Assembly (NCBI GenBank): GCA_934454215.1
Contig: CAKSGG010000005.1
Coordinates: 1 to 64,000 of the forward strand
Direction of reading: 5' to 3'
Origin: an uncultured Clostridia bacterium
GTDB taxonomy: Bacteria > Bacillota > Clostridia > UBA1381
Length of the DNA: 64,000 nt
Position numbers and translations under genes: made by a program. Positions 9,935-19,070 of this stretch are shown in pieces. The notes under the pieces are model-generated. The model did not search any database. It was not told where the DNA came from and saw only the letters and a program-made list of their open reading frames with translations. How positions within the stretch are numbered: the stretch's first letter is position 1; every line of letters starts with the position of its first letter.

Positions 9935-9963
9935 TTGAAATTTCTGTGAATATGATTTATAAT
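9935..9963 (+). promoter_or_regulatory. Promoter of the response-regulator operon
   Basis: TTGAAA (9935-9940) and TATAAT (9958-9963) are 17 bp apart, about 35 bp before the ATG at 9998. Confidence 0.65.
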
Positions 9964-9997
9964 TAAACTACCAAAAAGCTGAGAAAGGATTATAAAT

Positions 9998-11227
9998 ATG
10001 CTAAAACTAATAATTATTGAAGATGAGATATTTACGGCTAAACAAATAAAAAGCTCCATAAGCTGGGAAGATTACAATATAGAAGTTACAGGCATTTTTA
10101 CAAACAGCTCAAAGGCGCTTGAATACATTTCGGGGAACAAGGTTGATATTGTCATAACCGACATAAAAATGCCGGTAATGGACGGTCTGACGCTGATTGA
10201 AAAATGCAAGGAAACCGAAAAAGAAATTCAGTTTATAATTCTCACCGGCTACAGAGAATTTGAATATGCCCGGCGCGCAATTCAGTTCGGAGTTACGGAA
10301 TATCTTCTAAAGCCCATACAATACAGCACGCTTACGGACGCAATCAAAAAAGCCTCAAAAGCAGCCTCAGCAATCCAAAACAGCAACTCCTTCGATATTA
10401 TTGATTTTGCTCCTTTCCAGAACAATAAAAAAGCTATTCTGCGCCGCAATGTATTTTCAAATATTCTCTACGGAATGATTACCGATGTTTCGGAGCTTGA
10501 ACAGCAGATTGCAAAAACGGATATACCCGAATATGTCATCAGCAACCCGTGCATACTTATAAATCTTACGTTTTTGAATTTTGATATATTTATTGAAGAA
10601 CAATGGAAACACTTTATAGACGGATTTAAAAATGCCCTCATTCAGAATATTCCGTTTGAAACCGATGATTTGTACTTTATTGTTGTGAATTTTTCTTTTG
10701 ACCAGCTTCTTATATTTGCAATAAGCAAAAAGAAATCCGACAGCTTTCGGGAATGCGTTGAAAAACATTTAGAGCTTATCAGCGCAAATCTTCTCAGTAT
10801 TATGTCGTTAAGCTCAACATATGAAATTGTGTCGGTTTTCAACAGTCTTTCCGATATTGTGTCGGAAATTCCGCAGACAATAAATAACGATTCGGACGAT
10901 ATAATTGATATGTGCAAAAAATACATTAACGATAATCTTAACCGTCAGATTACACTGCTTGATATTTCAAATCATGTGCATCTCAACCCCGTATATATCA
11001 GCGCATACTTAAAAAAGAAAACGGGCATAAACTTTTCCACATATATTATGAACGCAAGGATAGAATATGCAAAAAAGCTTTTGAAAAACACTTCAATCTC
11101 AATATCGAAAATATGCGAAAGTACGGGCTACAAAAGCGAATCGTATTTTTATAAAACATTTAAAAGCACAACGGGAATAACGCCTATGCAGTACCGTGAG
11201 AAATATTTGAAAAAGGAGTCATTATAA
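9998..11227 (+). CDS. YesN-type response regulator (REC plus AraC DNA-binding domain)
   Basis: The receiver domain (about 1-120) has the acidic pair E8/D9, the phosphoacceptor D55 in VITDIKMPVMDG, and the conserved lysine in LLKPIQ. A middle region of about 180 residues follows, then an AraC/XylS helix-turn-helix domain (about 305-405) with the signature GYKSESYFYKTFKSTTGITPMQYR. Proteins of this layout activate sugar-uptake operons when phosphorylated by a YesM-type kinase; one is encoded at 12094. The gene is divergent from the transporter operon, and its stop overlaps the next start by one base (TAATG). AGAAAGGA precedes the ATG. Confidence 0.93.
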   Translation: MLKLIIIEDEIFTAKQIKSSISWEDYNIEVTGIFTNSSKALEYISGNKVDIVITDIKMPVMDGLTLIEKCKETEKEIQFIILTGYREFEYARRAIQFGVTEYLLKPIQYSTLTDAIKKASKAASAIQNSNSFDIIDFAPFQNNKKAILRRNVFSNILYGMITDVSELEQQIAKTDIPEYVISNPCILINLTFLNFDIFIEEQWKHFIDGFKNALIQNIPFETDDLYFIVVNFSFDQLLIFAISKKKSDSFRECVEKHLELISANLLSIMSLSSTYEIVSVFNSLSDIVSEIPQTINNDSDDIIDMCKKYINDNLNRQITLLDISNHVHLNPVYISAYLKKKTGINFSTYIMNARIEYAKKLLKNTSISISKICESTGYKSESYFYKTFKSTTGITPMQYREKYLKKESL

Positions 11228-12081
11228 TGATTAAAATAGATTTACTCTTTCCCGAGGGAAGAAAAAAAGCAGTTACATTCAGCTACGACGACGGTGTAAA
11301 AAGTGATTTGCATATCATGGAGGAGGCTTACAAATACGGAATAAAATGTACATTCAATATTAATTCCGAGGGAGAAACGATTCCCGATTTAACTCTTAAC
11401 GAAAGCTGCCGCAGACTTACGGCGGACGAATTAAAAGCGGTATACTCTTCATCATCTCACGAGACTGCAATACATACGCTCACGCACCCGTATTTAAAGG
11501 ATATTCCGGTACCGTCAGCCGTATCCGAAATAATCAATGACCGCAGAAATCTCGAACGTATTCTCCATAAGCCTGTTTTGGGACTGGCTTATCCGTTTAA
11601 CAGCTATAACGCCGATATTCTTGAGGCTCTGCGTCTGAGCGGCGTACGGTATGCAAGAACCACAATTCCAACAAAAGGCTATTCTCTTCCCGATGACTGG
11701 CTGCAATGGAATCCCACCTGCGGCGACATTGCCCCCGAATCTGACGGTCTCATAAACAGATTTATCGGAGAAACTCCGATATGCGGGGCATGGCTTATGT
11801 ATTTATGGGGACACAGCTATATATATGAGCTGAAAAACCGCTGGAAAGATTTTTCGGATATTTGCAAAAAACTCGGAAACAATTCCGATATATGGTATGC
11901 CTCAAATATCGAAATCTATAATTATGCAAATGCTTATAAAAATCTTATTTTTGATGTTGACTGTACATTTGCATATAATCCCACGCCGTATCGGATATGG
12001 CTTGAAATCCGTAACGACTGGGTGTTTGACAAATCCACCGTGCTTGCAATAGAGCCGGGACAGCAAATAAATCTTGTATAA
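11227..12081 (+). CDS. Polysaccharide deacetylase family protein
   Basis: This 284-residue protein has a NodB-type fold. The first motif is TFSYDDG (about residues 15-21), a common variant of TFDDG with the catalytic aspartate kept, and the metal-ligand motif ETAIHTLTHPYL follows at about 78-89. There is no signal peptide or membrane helix, so it appears cytoplasmic and may act on imported N- or O-acetylated oligosaccharides rather than on cell wall. It lies between the response regulator (1-nt overlap) and the kinase (12-nt gap), an uncommon interruption of a two-component pair, suggesting that its substrate belongs to this locus. Confidence 0.85.
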   Translation: MIKIDLLFPEGRKKAVTFSYDDGVKSDLHIMEEAYKYGIKCTFNINSEGETIPDLTLNESCRRLTADELKAVYSSSSHETAIHTLTHPYLKDIPVPSAVSEIINDRRNLERILHKPVLGLAYPFNSYNADILEALRLSGVRYARTTIPTKGYSLPDDWLQWNPTCGDIAPESDGLINRFIGETPICGAWLMYLWGHSYIYELKNRWKDFSDICKKLGNNSDIWYASNIEIYNYANAYKNLIFDVDCTFAYNPTPYRIWLEIRNDWVFDKSTVLAIEPGQQINLV

Positions 12082-12093
12082 AGGAATATCTAT

Positions 12094-13824
12094 ATGAACA
12101 GCAAATTTCACTCAATAAAATCACTGATAAAGCAATACCGATGGAACAGTATATTTTTTAAATATCTTAAAAAAATATTTTTATTTTCGTGTATTCCTTT
12201 TTCTCTTGTATGTATAATAGCTTATGCGATTTTTGTACACTACATTGACAATGATTTAAAAAACATGATTGATATTTCGCTGCAAAAAACACAGTCTGCC
12301 ACCGTTCAATGCTTTGACTCGGCAAATCAGAAATTTCTTGATTTGCTGCTGTCGCAGGAAATAACTGCGTTCCTGAGCGAGGACAATCTTGAAAATTCGG
12401 TAAAGACGCAAAAAAACGTCAGTTATTTTACTAATCAATGCGGTAATATAATGTATAATTTTCAATACATAAAAAACATTATACTTTACAGCTCGTTGAA
12501 CGAATACGTTATATCTCCCGTTTTTTCGGGTCAGACAGAATTATTTTTAAAGGAATCGTGGATGAAAGCCTGTCAAAATAATAAAGGCAAGCCTGTTTTT
12601 ATGGCGTCGTCCTCCGATAACAGTTTCTATCTGTGCTATGAAATGAAAATAAAATCAAAAAACATGGGTTTTCTCGTTTTTGAAATAACTCCCGATTTAT
12701 TTAACAGCTTTGCCTCAACCGACACTATTGCGTCGGAAAATATTGTTATGATTGATAATGACGGAAATATCTTTTATTCCCGTTTTGACAGCACGCAGGC
12801 ATTACCCTCGGATTTTATTCAAAACGCTTTGGGGAGCAATTCATATTTTGAAAAGTATTCAAATACGTTCTTATTTTCAAAAAAGCTTGAAAATCCCGAA
12901 TGTATTATCGTTTCGGTAAATGACTATGATAATATTGCGCAGAGTACAAAAATATTCAGAATTATTTTCGTACTGTTTGTGTGCCTGCTTATTGCGATAT
13001 TATTTGTAATTTCAATTTATTTATCGTCGCACGTATACAATTCGATAGCCCAAATCACATCGCTTTTACAGGAATATTCCCCTGATGTTCTTGACAACAG
13101 TGATGAAATTTATTACATTACCAATCAGATTTTACACCTTATAAAAAATACTAAAAATATTGAAGAAACATTGATAAAGCAAATAAATCAGTTAAAAAAA
13201 TCGCAGTTTGTCGCTTTACAGACGCAAATTACGCCGCACTTCGTATACAATACTTTAAATTTGGTGAACGCTATAATTATGAATATCGTAAAAGGACCGA
13301 ATGACGCCGAAAAGGTTATCGGAATATTATCGGATTCCTTTTATTACTCTCTCGGCACAAAGAACTATCTTGTAAATATCGAGGACGAAATAAACTACAC
13401 AAAGAAATTTGTTGAAATAGAGCATATAAAGCTTGAAGGGAATTTTGATATTTCCTATGATATGTCTCCCGACATTTATCAGTATAAGGCAATAAAATTC
13501 ATGCTACAGCCTATAGTCGAAAATTGCTTTGAACATTCAATTCCGTATCTTGATGACCGCAGAGGCGTGATAAAAATAAAAATATATACGAAACATAACG
13601 CTCTGATTTGCTCTGTTTTTGACAATGGAAATAAAATTGACGAGAACAAGCTGTCAAAAATAAATACTCAGCTGAAATCAAATGATATTCCCGAAAACAA
13701 GCACATAGGGCTCAGAAATATCAACAGCAGAATACGGCTTCTTTTCGGGGATAAATACGGCTGTTCCATTGTTTCGGACGACAGCGGTACTACCGTAACC
13801 GTAAAAATCCCGTTAATAAATTAA
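12094..13824 (+). CDS. YesM-type sensor histidine kinase
   Basis: The 576-residue product has a membrane helix at about 27-48, an extracellular sensor of roughly 240 residues, a second helix at about 287-308, a short linker, and a His_kinase (PF06580-type) core in which QTQITPHFVYNTL (about 376-388) contains the phosphorylated histidine. The ATPase domain (about 470-575) has the N-box ENCFEHS and the glycine-poor lid HIGLRNI. It probably senses an extracellular sugar and phosphorylates the regulator at 9998. AAGGA lies 8 nt before the ATG. Confidence 0.92.
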   Translation: MNSKFHSIKSLIKQYRWNSIFFKYLKKIFLFSCIPFSLVCIIAYAIFVHYIDNDLKNMIDISLQKTQSATVQCFDSANQKFLDLLLSQEITAFLSEDNLENSVKTQKNVSYFTNQCGNIMYNFQYIKNIILYSSLNEYVISPVFSGQTELFLKESWMKACQNNKGKPVFMASSSDNSFYLCYEMKIKSKNMGFLVFEITPDLFNSFASTDTIASENIVMIDNDGNIFYSRFDSTQALPSDFIQNALGSNSYFEKYSNTFLFSKKLENPECIIVSVNDYDNIAQSTKIFRIIFVLFVCLLIAILFVISIYLSSHVYNSIAQITSLLQEYSPDVLDNSDEIYYITNQILHLIKNTKNIEETLIKQINQLKKSQFVALQTQITPHFVYNTLNLVNAIIMNIVKGPNDAEKVIGILSDSFYYSLGTKNYLVNIEDEINYTKKFVEIEHIKLEGNFDISYDMSPDIYQYKAIKFMLQPIVENCFEHSIPYLDDRRGVIKIKIYTKHNALICSVFDNGNKIDENKLSKINTQLKSNDIPENKHIGLRNINSRIRLLFGDKYGCSIVSDDSGTTVTVKIPLIN

Positions 13825-13826
13825 AA

Positions 13827-14633
13827 TTACTCCGCAAGCCGCTTATGTCTGTACGCCGCAGGAGTTTCACCCGTTATTTCCTTAAAAATTTTGGTGAAAT
13901 ACGCACCGTCATAAAAGCCGAGTGCCGAGCAGATTTCGCTGATTGACAGCTCACTTCTGCTCAGCATTTGTCTTGCCTTTTTGATTTTTTGTTCATTTAT
14001 ATATTTTTTCGGACCGCATCCGGCAATACGGCTGAACTCACGGCGGAAAGTGCTCTCGCTCATCATACACATTTTTGCAATCATAGGAATATCCGCAACA
14101 TCATTAAGATGATTATTTATATAAACAAGCGCAGTATTTATAAGAGACGGATTTTCGGCATATGAATTAAACACAGACAGCTCGCTCAATATCGCAAGCA
14201 GCTTTGATTTTATAATCAGCTTATCGGTCGTTCTCGGATATACCGTACACAAATCGTCAAACATTTCATAAAGCATATTATTTTTATCCTGCGCCGCAAT
14301 AAATATTTTGTCCGAAAGTATAATGTCATCATTTCCGCATGACAAAACAAAATTAACCACCATCGAACGCGAACAAACGGGGTCGAATTTTACAAAATAT
14401 CTGCTCCCTTTCGGTAAATATAAAATGTCGCCCGAATTTGCGGTTATACTTCTTCCATCCGTATCGGTATATTCCGCACTCCCGTACGAAACATATATAA
14501 ATCCGTCCCCCGGTCTTGAAAAATCTATATTATTCCATGTATGATGCTTGCTTGACCAGTTTTGATGCGTACACGTAACACGGCTTATATTTATATCAAA
14601 ATTCAAAATTTCGTTTAATTTTAAAATCCGCAC
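13827..14633 (-). CDS. AraC family transcriptional regulator with cupin sensor
   Basis: Translation starts at the GTG at 14633, with GGGAG 10 nt upstream. Residues 1-150 form an AraC-type cupin sensor (SGDILYLPKGSRYFV); about 165-265 hold two helix-turn-helix motifs ending in GFYDGAYFTKIFKEITGETP. The ligand is unknown. The gene converges on the kinase gene with only 2 bp between the stops. A TTGTAT-17-TATAAT promoter lies just upstream. It may regulate the neighbouring dehydrogenase/isomerase pair or the transporter locus. Confidence 0.9.
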   Translation of the reverse strand: MRILKLNEILNFDINISRVTCTHQNWSSKHHTWNNIDFSRPGDGFIYVSYGSAEYTDTDGRSITANSGDILYLPKGSRYFVKFDPVCSRSMVVNFVLSCGNDDIILSDKIFIAAQDKNNMLYEMFDDLCTVYPRTTDKLIIKSKLLAILSELSVFNSYAENPSLINTALVYINNHLNDVADIPMIAKMCMMSESTFRREFSRIAGCGPKKYINEQKIKKARQMLSRSELSISEICSALGFYDGAYFTKIFKEITGETPAAYRHKRLAE

Positions 14634-14654
14634 AAAAAATCATCTCCCGAAAAC

Positions 14655-14683
14655 ATTATACATTATCTGACCGAAAAATACAA
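14655..14683 (-). promoter_or_regulatory. Promoter of the AraC gene at 13827-14633
   Basis: TTGTAT (14683-14678) and TATAAT (14660-14655) on the minus strand, 17 bp apart, 22 bp before the GTG start. Confidence 0.6.
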
Positions 14684-14692
14684 TAGTTTTAA

Positions 14693-14722
14693 TAAAAAAA
14701 GACTGCCGCCCAAGCGACAGTC
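14693..14722 (-). terminator. Terminator of the dehydrogenase/isomerase operon
   Basis: GACTGTCGCTT...GGCAGTC forms a hairpin (14722-14701) followed on the minus strand by seven T. Confidence 0.8.
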
Positions 14723-14733
14723 CTATCATTCAA

Positions 14734-15702
14734 TTACAAAACAAGCGAATTTTCAATAATTCTTTCAACAAGCGAAACGCTTGCCTTTGAGCTTTCGGGC
14801 GATACAAAATCGGGCGATACATTATTCTTTACGCAGTCTATGAAATACTTGATTTCCGTTGCATAACCGTCTGTTCCCGAAACGTTTATTCCCGAATCTA
14901 TATGCTCATCTTCCGCATTAAGCTCAACCTCTTCGCCGTTTTTATAAAGCTTATTATCCTTAAGCTGTATATATCCGTTTTGGAATACCGCTCTGAATGA
15001 TGCGTCAAACGGAAGGTCATAATTATACCATGTTCCCTCCGTGCTGACAACAGTCTTGCCGAAAGTCATATTGGCAACAATAAAGTCGTTGTCATTGTTC
15101 ATTTTATGATATACTCCGTTTACTTCATCGGGCTGACCGAGTACGCTCTGAACAAAATCAATATCATGGATTGATAAGTCTATCGGAGTACCGCCGCTCT
15201 TTTTGCAGTCTCTCATCCAGTCCTCCCACGACCATCTGGGAATACCGCCGACTCTCTTCATATCAAGTCTTAAAAGCTCTCCCATTTCGCCTTTTTTTAT
15301 CTCATCGGCAAGATACGCATACGGCGCCATAAATCTTACAACATGAGCAACCATGAATTTTGCGTCCGATTTTTCAGCCGCTTTAATAATTCTTTCAGCG
15401 TCAGCCGAATTTATTGTCATAGGCTTTTCCGATAATGTGTTTATACCCATCTGCAAAGCCTTTATACTCATATCTGCGTGCATATAGCTTGGAGTGCATA
15501 TATCCACCATGTCAACCGTTTCGTTTGCAAGCAAATCGTCCATATTGGAATAAATATGTACGCTCTCGTCATTAACCTTTTCCTTTGCCATATCCGTTCT
15601 TACGTCCGCAACTGCCACAACCTTGCAGTCCTCAATACCCTTGTATACATTGAAATGGTGTCCGCCCATTCCGCCTATACCTATAAGTGCAACCTTAAAC
15701 AT
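14734..15702 (-). CDS. Gfo/Idh/MocA family oxidoreductase
   Basis: This 322-residue protein has an N-terminal Rossmann domain (LIGIGGMGGHH, residues 6-16), the EKPM motif carrying the conserved lysine at about residue 92, and a C-terminal alpha/beta domain. The family oxidises or epimerises sugars, inositols or sugar acids with NAD(P). It follows the isomerase gene by 16 bp; dehydrogenase plus TIM-barrel isomerase is a common pairing for inositol- or keto-sugar catabolism. The substrate cannot be read from sequence. Confidence 0.9.
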   Translation of the reverse strand: MFKVALIGIGGMGGHHFNVYKGIEDCKVVAVADVRTDMAKEKVNDESVHIYSNMDDLLANETVDMVDICTPSYMHADMSIKALQMGINTLSEKPMTINSADAERIIKAAEKSDAKFMVAHVVRFMAPYAYLADEIKKGEMGELLRLDMKRVGGIPRWSWEDWMRDCKKSGGTPIDLSIHDIDFVQSVLGQPDEVNGVYHKMNNDNDFIVANMTFGKTVVSTEGTWYNYDLPFDASFRAVFQNGYIQLKDNKLYKNGEEVELNAEDEHIDSGINVSGTDGYATEIKYFIDCVKNNVSPDFVSPESSKASVSLVERIIENSLVL

Positions 15703-15718
15703 GATAACTCCTCCTCTG

Positions 15719-16537
15719 TTATATCAGGCTTTCCAAATATTTCTTTGAATTTTTTATATCGCTAATCTGCTGTTCTCCGCTTATCTCCCGTTCAATCGTT
15801 ATAGGACCTGTATAGCCTATTTCCTTTAACTTCTTTATAAACTCAGGGAAATTAACCTTACCCTCGCCGATTGGAACTTCATTTCCCAAATGCTTTCCGT
15901 CTGTCGGATATAAGCCGTCCTTTGCGTGGATATCTCTTACAAGCTCGCCGAATACGTCAAGAGCGTCTATCGGATTTGCCTTTCCGTAAAGAATCAGATT
16001 TGCCGAATCAAGATTGATTCCCAAATTGCCCGTTCCTATGTCCTCAATCATTCTCTTCAAAGTTACGGGAGTTTCCTGTCCCGTTTCAAACAAGAAATAC
16101 TGTCCGTTTTCCTTGACATATTCCGCAAGCATTCTTAAAGCGCATACAAGCGATTGGTACTGCTCCGTTGACGGAACTTCCGGCAAAAAGCCGACGTGCG
16201 TTGCGATATTTTCAACGTTTATCATTTTTGCAAAATCCGAGCCCTTCATAAGCTCCTTTATTCTGTCGTAGCGGTAGTCGAGCGGAACAAGTCCGAGCGT
16301 CAAAGGACCTTCATAGAAATCCCATACCTTAGGTCCGTTCCAGCCGCACCAGAACGTTGAAATTTTGACGCCATATTTTTCTGACGCCTCCCTTACCTTT
16401 TCCGCAACCTCCTCGGTATACATCTCATCATTCCAGCAGTTAAGCTGACATGATTTAAAGCCTAAATCGTGAACCTTTTTAAATTCTCCGTCCACGTCAT
16501 CGTTAAGTGCAATCAGCACTCCCAATTCCATATTCAT
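15719..16537 (-). CDS. Sugar phosphate isomerase/epimerase (xylose isomerase-like TIM barrel)
   Basis: This 272-residue protein belongs to the AP-endonuclease-2/IolE-like superfamily. Metal-binding segments are visible: FLFETGQE, LGINLDSANL, VRDIHAKDG and ITIERE. It is probably a cytoplasmic divalent-metal isomerase or dehydratase acting with the downstream dehydrogenase. The start ATG at 16537 is preceded by AAAGGAG. It is divergent from an AraC gene across a gap of about 120 bp. Confidence 0.87.
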   Translation of the reverse strand: MNMELGVLIALNDDVDGEFKKVHDLGFKSCQLNCWNDEMYTEEVAEKVREASEKYGVKISTFWCGWNGPKVWDFYEGPLTLGLVPLDYRYDRIKELMKGSDFAKMINVENIATHVGFLPEVPSTEQYQSLVCALRMLAEYVKENGQYFLFETGQETPVTLKRMIEDIGTGNLGINLDSANLILYGKANPIDALDVFGELVRDIHAKDGLYPTDGKHLGNEVPIGEGKVNFPEFIKKLKEIGYTGPITIEREISGEQQISDIKNSKKYLESLI

Positions 16538-16563
16538 ATTATTAATCTCCTTTCATAAATCCA

Positions 16564-16592
16564 TTGACATATCAATAATATAATTTTATAAT
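16564..16592 (+). promoter_or_regulatory. Consensus promoter of the AraC gene at 16660
   Basis: TTGACA (16564-16569), 17 bp, TATAAT (16587-16592): a perfect sigma-A consensus. A weaker minus-strand promoter (TTGTGT-17-TAAAAT) may overlap it for the isomerase gene. Confidence 0.7.
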
Positions 16593-16659
16593 ATAAATAT
16601 ACATTACACAATGATTTTTTTGTGTTTTATTAGCATTATTTTGACTTATGGAGACTGTT

Positions 16660-17484
16660 ATGAACGATATTACTCTTTATGAAAAAATACCGGCAGAAGA
16701 AAAAAATTTCCCAATCAGATTTAATCCCACACTGAATTGCTATGCTCTGCACCCTCACTGGCATGAACATATTGAGCTTTTGTTTTTTACCGAAGGCAAA
16801 ACCAATGTTATGTGCGGCAGTAAAACGTATTCGGTAAAGGAAGATGATTTGATTTTTGTAAACAGCAATAATCTGCACGCATTTTCTGGTAACACACCCG
16901 TGAGTTATTACTGCCTTATAATCAGTCCGTCATTTTTTGCGGACGTTAATTTTGAAAATATTCTTATTGAACCGCACATAGAAAACGACGTTTCCATACG
17001 CCGTATGTTTACCGAAATTTTTGATGAATATTTTTTGCAGTCCGCCGGCTGGGATATGGCAGTCAAAGGTAAAATGTATGAACTTATGACATATTTTCTG
17101 CGGAATTACAAGCTTGCGGAATTACCCGAAAGTGCATATAACGCACGTATTGCAAAGCTAAAAAGAATGAACACGGTTCTGCAATTCATATCCGAGCATT
17201 ATAATGAAAAAATATCAACCTCCATGCTTGCTCAAAAATGCTTTTTAAGCGAGGCTTATTTCTGCCGTTTTTTCAAAAACGAAGTCGGGCTGCCCGTGTC
17301 CGATTACGTAAATAAAATGAGAATTGATAAGTCAACCGTTTTATTAAAAAATACTAATCTGAGTATTACCGAGCTTGCAACAAACGTCGGCTTTGACGAT
17401 ATAAACTATTTTTCGAGAATATTTAAAAAATACAAAAAAATGAGCCCAACGGAATATCGGGCTCACCATGAAAAAGCTTATTGA
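16660..17484 (+). CDS. AraC family transcriptional regulator
   Basis: The ATG at 16660 is preferred over an in-frame ATG at 16648 because GGAG lies 7 nt upstream of it. The 274-residue product has an N-terminal cupin (HPHWHEHIELLFFTEG, histidine-rich and metal-cupin-like) and a C-terminal double helix-turn-helix with GFDDINYFSRIFKKYKKMSPTEYR. It is divergent from the isomerase/dehydrogenase operon, which it probably controls. Its stop overlaps the convergent S41 protease gene by 7 bp. Confidence 0.9.
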   Translation: MNDITLYEKIPAEEKNFPIRFNPTLNCYALHPHWHEHIELLFFTEGKTNVMCGSKTYSVKEDDLIFVNSNNLHAFSGNTPVSYYCLIISPSFFADVNFENILIEPHIENDVSIRRMFTEIFDEYFLQSAGWDMAVKGKMYELMTYFLRNYKLAELPESAYNARIAKLKRMNTVLQFISEHYNEKISTSMLAQKCFLSEAYFCRFFKNEVGLPVSDYVNKMRIDKSTVLLKNTNLSITELATNVGFDDINYFSRIFKKYKKMSPTEYRAHHEKAY

Positions 17485-18905
17485 TTTACGCCGAACAATT
17501 CGCACGCTTTTTGATACTGCACATCAACCACTTTTTGCAGTGTTGAAAATCTGCTTTCAATTCTCATTTGCGTTGCAATATCCAGAACGCCCGACGCACT
17601 TAAATTATTTACATACTGGAACTCCTTAACGGCACTTTGCAAATCCTCGGTAAATACTCCGTTATCAACGCTTCCTTTATATATGCCGAGCATAAACAGG
17701 CGTTCCTTTGCGCCCTTAACCGTATCGGAGGTGCTGCCTAAAGCATAACGGTTTATAAAATCCATTTGCGTGTACTGTGAAACATCTATTTTTTCCGTAT
17801 AATTTTTCACTTCAAAATCAGGCGTAAGCCCAACTTTGTTTATTTTCCTGCCGTTTCGGGTAACATACTGTCCCGACGTAAGCTTATAGCAGGAGCCGTT
17901 TGCAAGCGTATATGTCCTCTGAACAACCGCTTTTCCGTAAGTCTGCGTTCCCACAAGCTTGCCAACACCGCTGTCCTGAATGGCACTTGCAAGGATTTCA
18001 GCCGCTGACGCTGTGTTTTTGTTTACAAGAACAATATAGTTTTTATTCGTACTCGGCAGCTCCGAATAATACACTGTATCATATTCGGACTGACGGTATT
18101 TTACATCAACTATTTTGCCCTTCGGCACGATAGTCTGCGCAATCTTTACAGCCGACGTAACAAGTCCTCCGGGGTTATCGCGGAGATTCATAATTATTTT
18201 TGTAACGCCGTTCTGCTCAAACAGCTTCTGAACCTCATAAAATTCCTCGGCGGTATTCTTGCCGAACGACATAATTTTGACATAACCAATATTCCCCTGT
18301 AAAATTTCACCTATTACCGTTGCCTCGTTTACTTCGGTTCTTGTCGCTATTATATCTATGTAATCATTGTCCCGCTGGACGGTAATTTTCAGAGTTGTGT
18401 TTATTTCGCCCATAAGGCTGTTTTTGATTTCATCGAGCGTTTTGTTTGATACGTCCTCGCCGTCTATGCGGATAATTTTATCTCCCTCTTTAAAGCCTGT
18501 TCTTTGCGCAAGCCCGTTTTCTTCCACAAAGCCCGTAATTTCGGCGTACTGACCTGTTTTTTTTAGCTCAAGCCCCACACCGTAGAATGTACCGTTTAAA
18601 TTATTTACATATTCCTCATATTCCTCCGCAGTATAAAATGCGCTGTAATCATCAAGGCTTTCAAGAGTCTTTTTAAGCAGCATTACAAGCATTTCATCGT
18701 CGCCCTCAAGCAGCTTTGAAACGCCCATTTCCATAATTTTTTCAGCGGTTAAAGTATCGTCTATAAACTCTCCGGAGATATATTCGGAAACCTGTTTCCA
18801 TGCGTTATATTCACCGCTTAACCGATAGTCTGCGGCAAAAACCGACGTGGCTGTGAATGTCACGGCGCAGGCAAGCATGAGCGCCGTGCGTTTTATAAAG
18901 TTCAT
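17478..18905 (-). CDS. ctpA: S41 family C-terminal processing protease with peptidoglycan-binding domain
   Basis: This 475-residue exported protease has, in order, a signal peptide (1-24), a PDZ domain (about 95-190, with TGFKEGDKIIRIDGEDV), the peptidase S41 core (about 195-370, with NLRDNPGGL, then the serine in NTASAAEI and the lysine in QTYGKAVVQ), and a PG_binding_1 domain (about 395-460). CtpA/CtpB-type proteases cleave cell-envelope or sporulation proteins. The gene follows murI and the DUF1934 gene, separated from them by a hairpin repeat element. Confidence 0.93.
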   Translation of the reverse strand: MNFIKRTALMLACAVTFTATSVFAADYRLSGEYNAWKQVSEYISGEFIDDTLTAEKIMEMGVSKLLEGDDEMLVMLLKKTLESLDDYSAFYTAEEYEEYVNNLNGTFYGVGLELKKTGQYAEITGFVEENGLAQRTGFKEGDKIIRIDGEDVSNKTLDEIKNSLMGEINTTLKITVQRDNDYIDIIATRTEVNEATVIGEILQGNIGYVKIMSFGKNTAEEFYEVQKLFEQNGVTKIIMNLRDNPGGLVTSAVKIAQTIVPKGKIVDVKYRQSEYDTVYYSELPSTNKNYIVLVNKNTASAAEILASAIQDSGVGKLVGTQTYGKAVVQRTYTLANGSCYKLTSGQYVTRNGRKINKVGLTPDFEVKNYTEKIDVSQYTQMDFINRYALGSTSDTVKGAKERLFMLGIYKGSVDNGVFTEDLQSAVKEFQYVNNLSASGVLDIATQMRIESRFSTLQKVVDVQYQKACELFGVNQ

Positions 18906-18968
18906 GTCATTCCTCCGCTATGCGAAAAAAAGCGAATAAATCAGCTTGTTTTTCGTGTCATTCTTTTT

Positions 18969-19070
18969 ACACGGAAAAGAAACAAGTAGATTGCCGTCTG
19001 AAAATGCGATGTCGTATGCTTATACTTCGAGCATTTGAAGGCGGTGAGATACGACGTTTATTTTTCGTGT
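18969..19070. repeat. Diverged copy of the 105-bp hairpin element
   Basis: ACACGGAAAAGAAAC at the left and GTTTATTTTTCGTGT at the right form a 13-of-15 terminal inverted repeat around a core closely matching the copy at 24762 (both contain GAAAATGCGATGT and TATACTTCGAGCATTTGAA). The centre is GTAT-GCTT-ATAC. The stop TGA of the DUF1934 gene (19072-19070) overlaps its edge. A partial extra copy of the end, CGTGTCATT, lies at 18955. Confidence 0.7.

Noticed and set aside
14734..18905. The 14.7-18.9 kb regulators as a defence or mobile island
   Set aside because: Composition and neighbours are ordinary sugar-metabolism genes with no integrase, attachment site or repeats at the borders.
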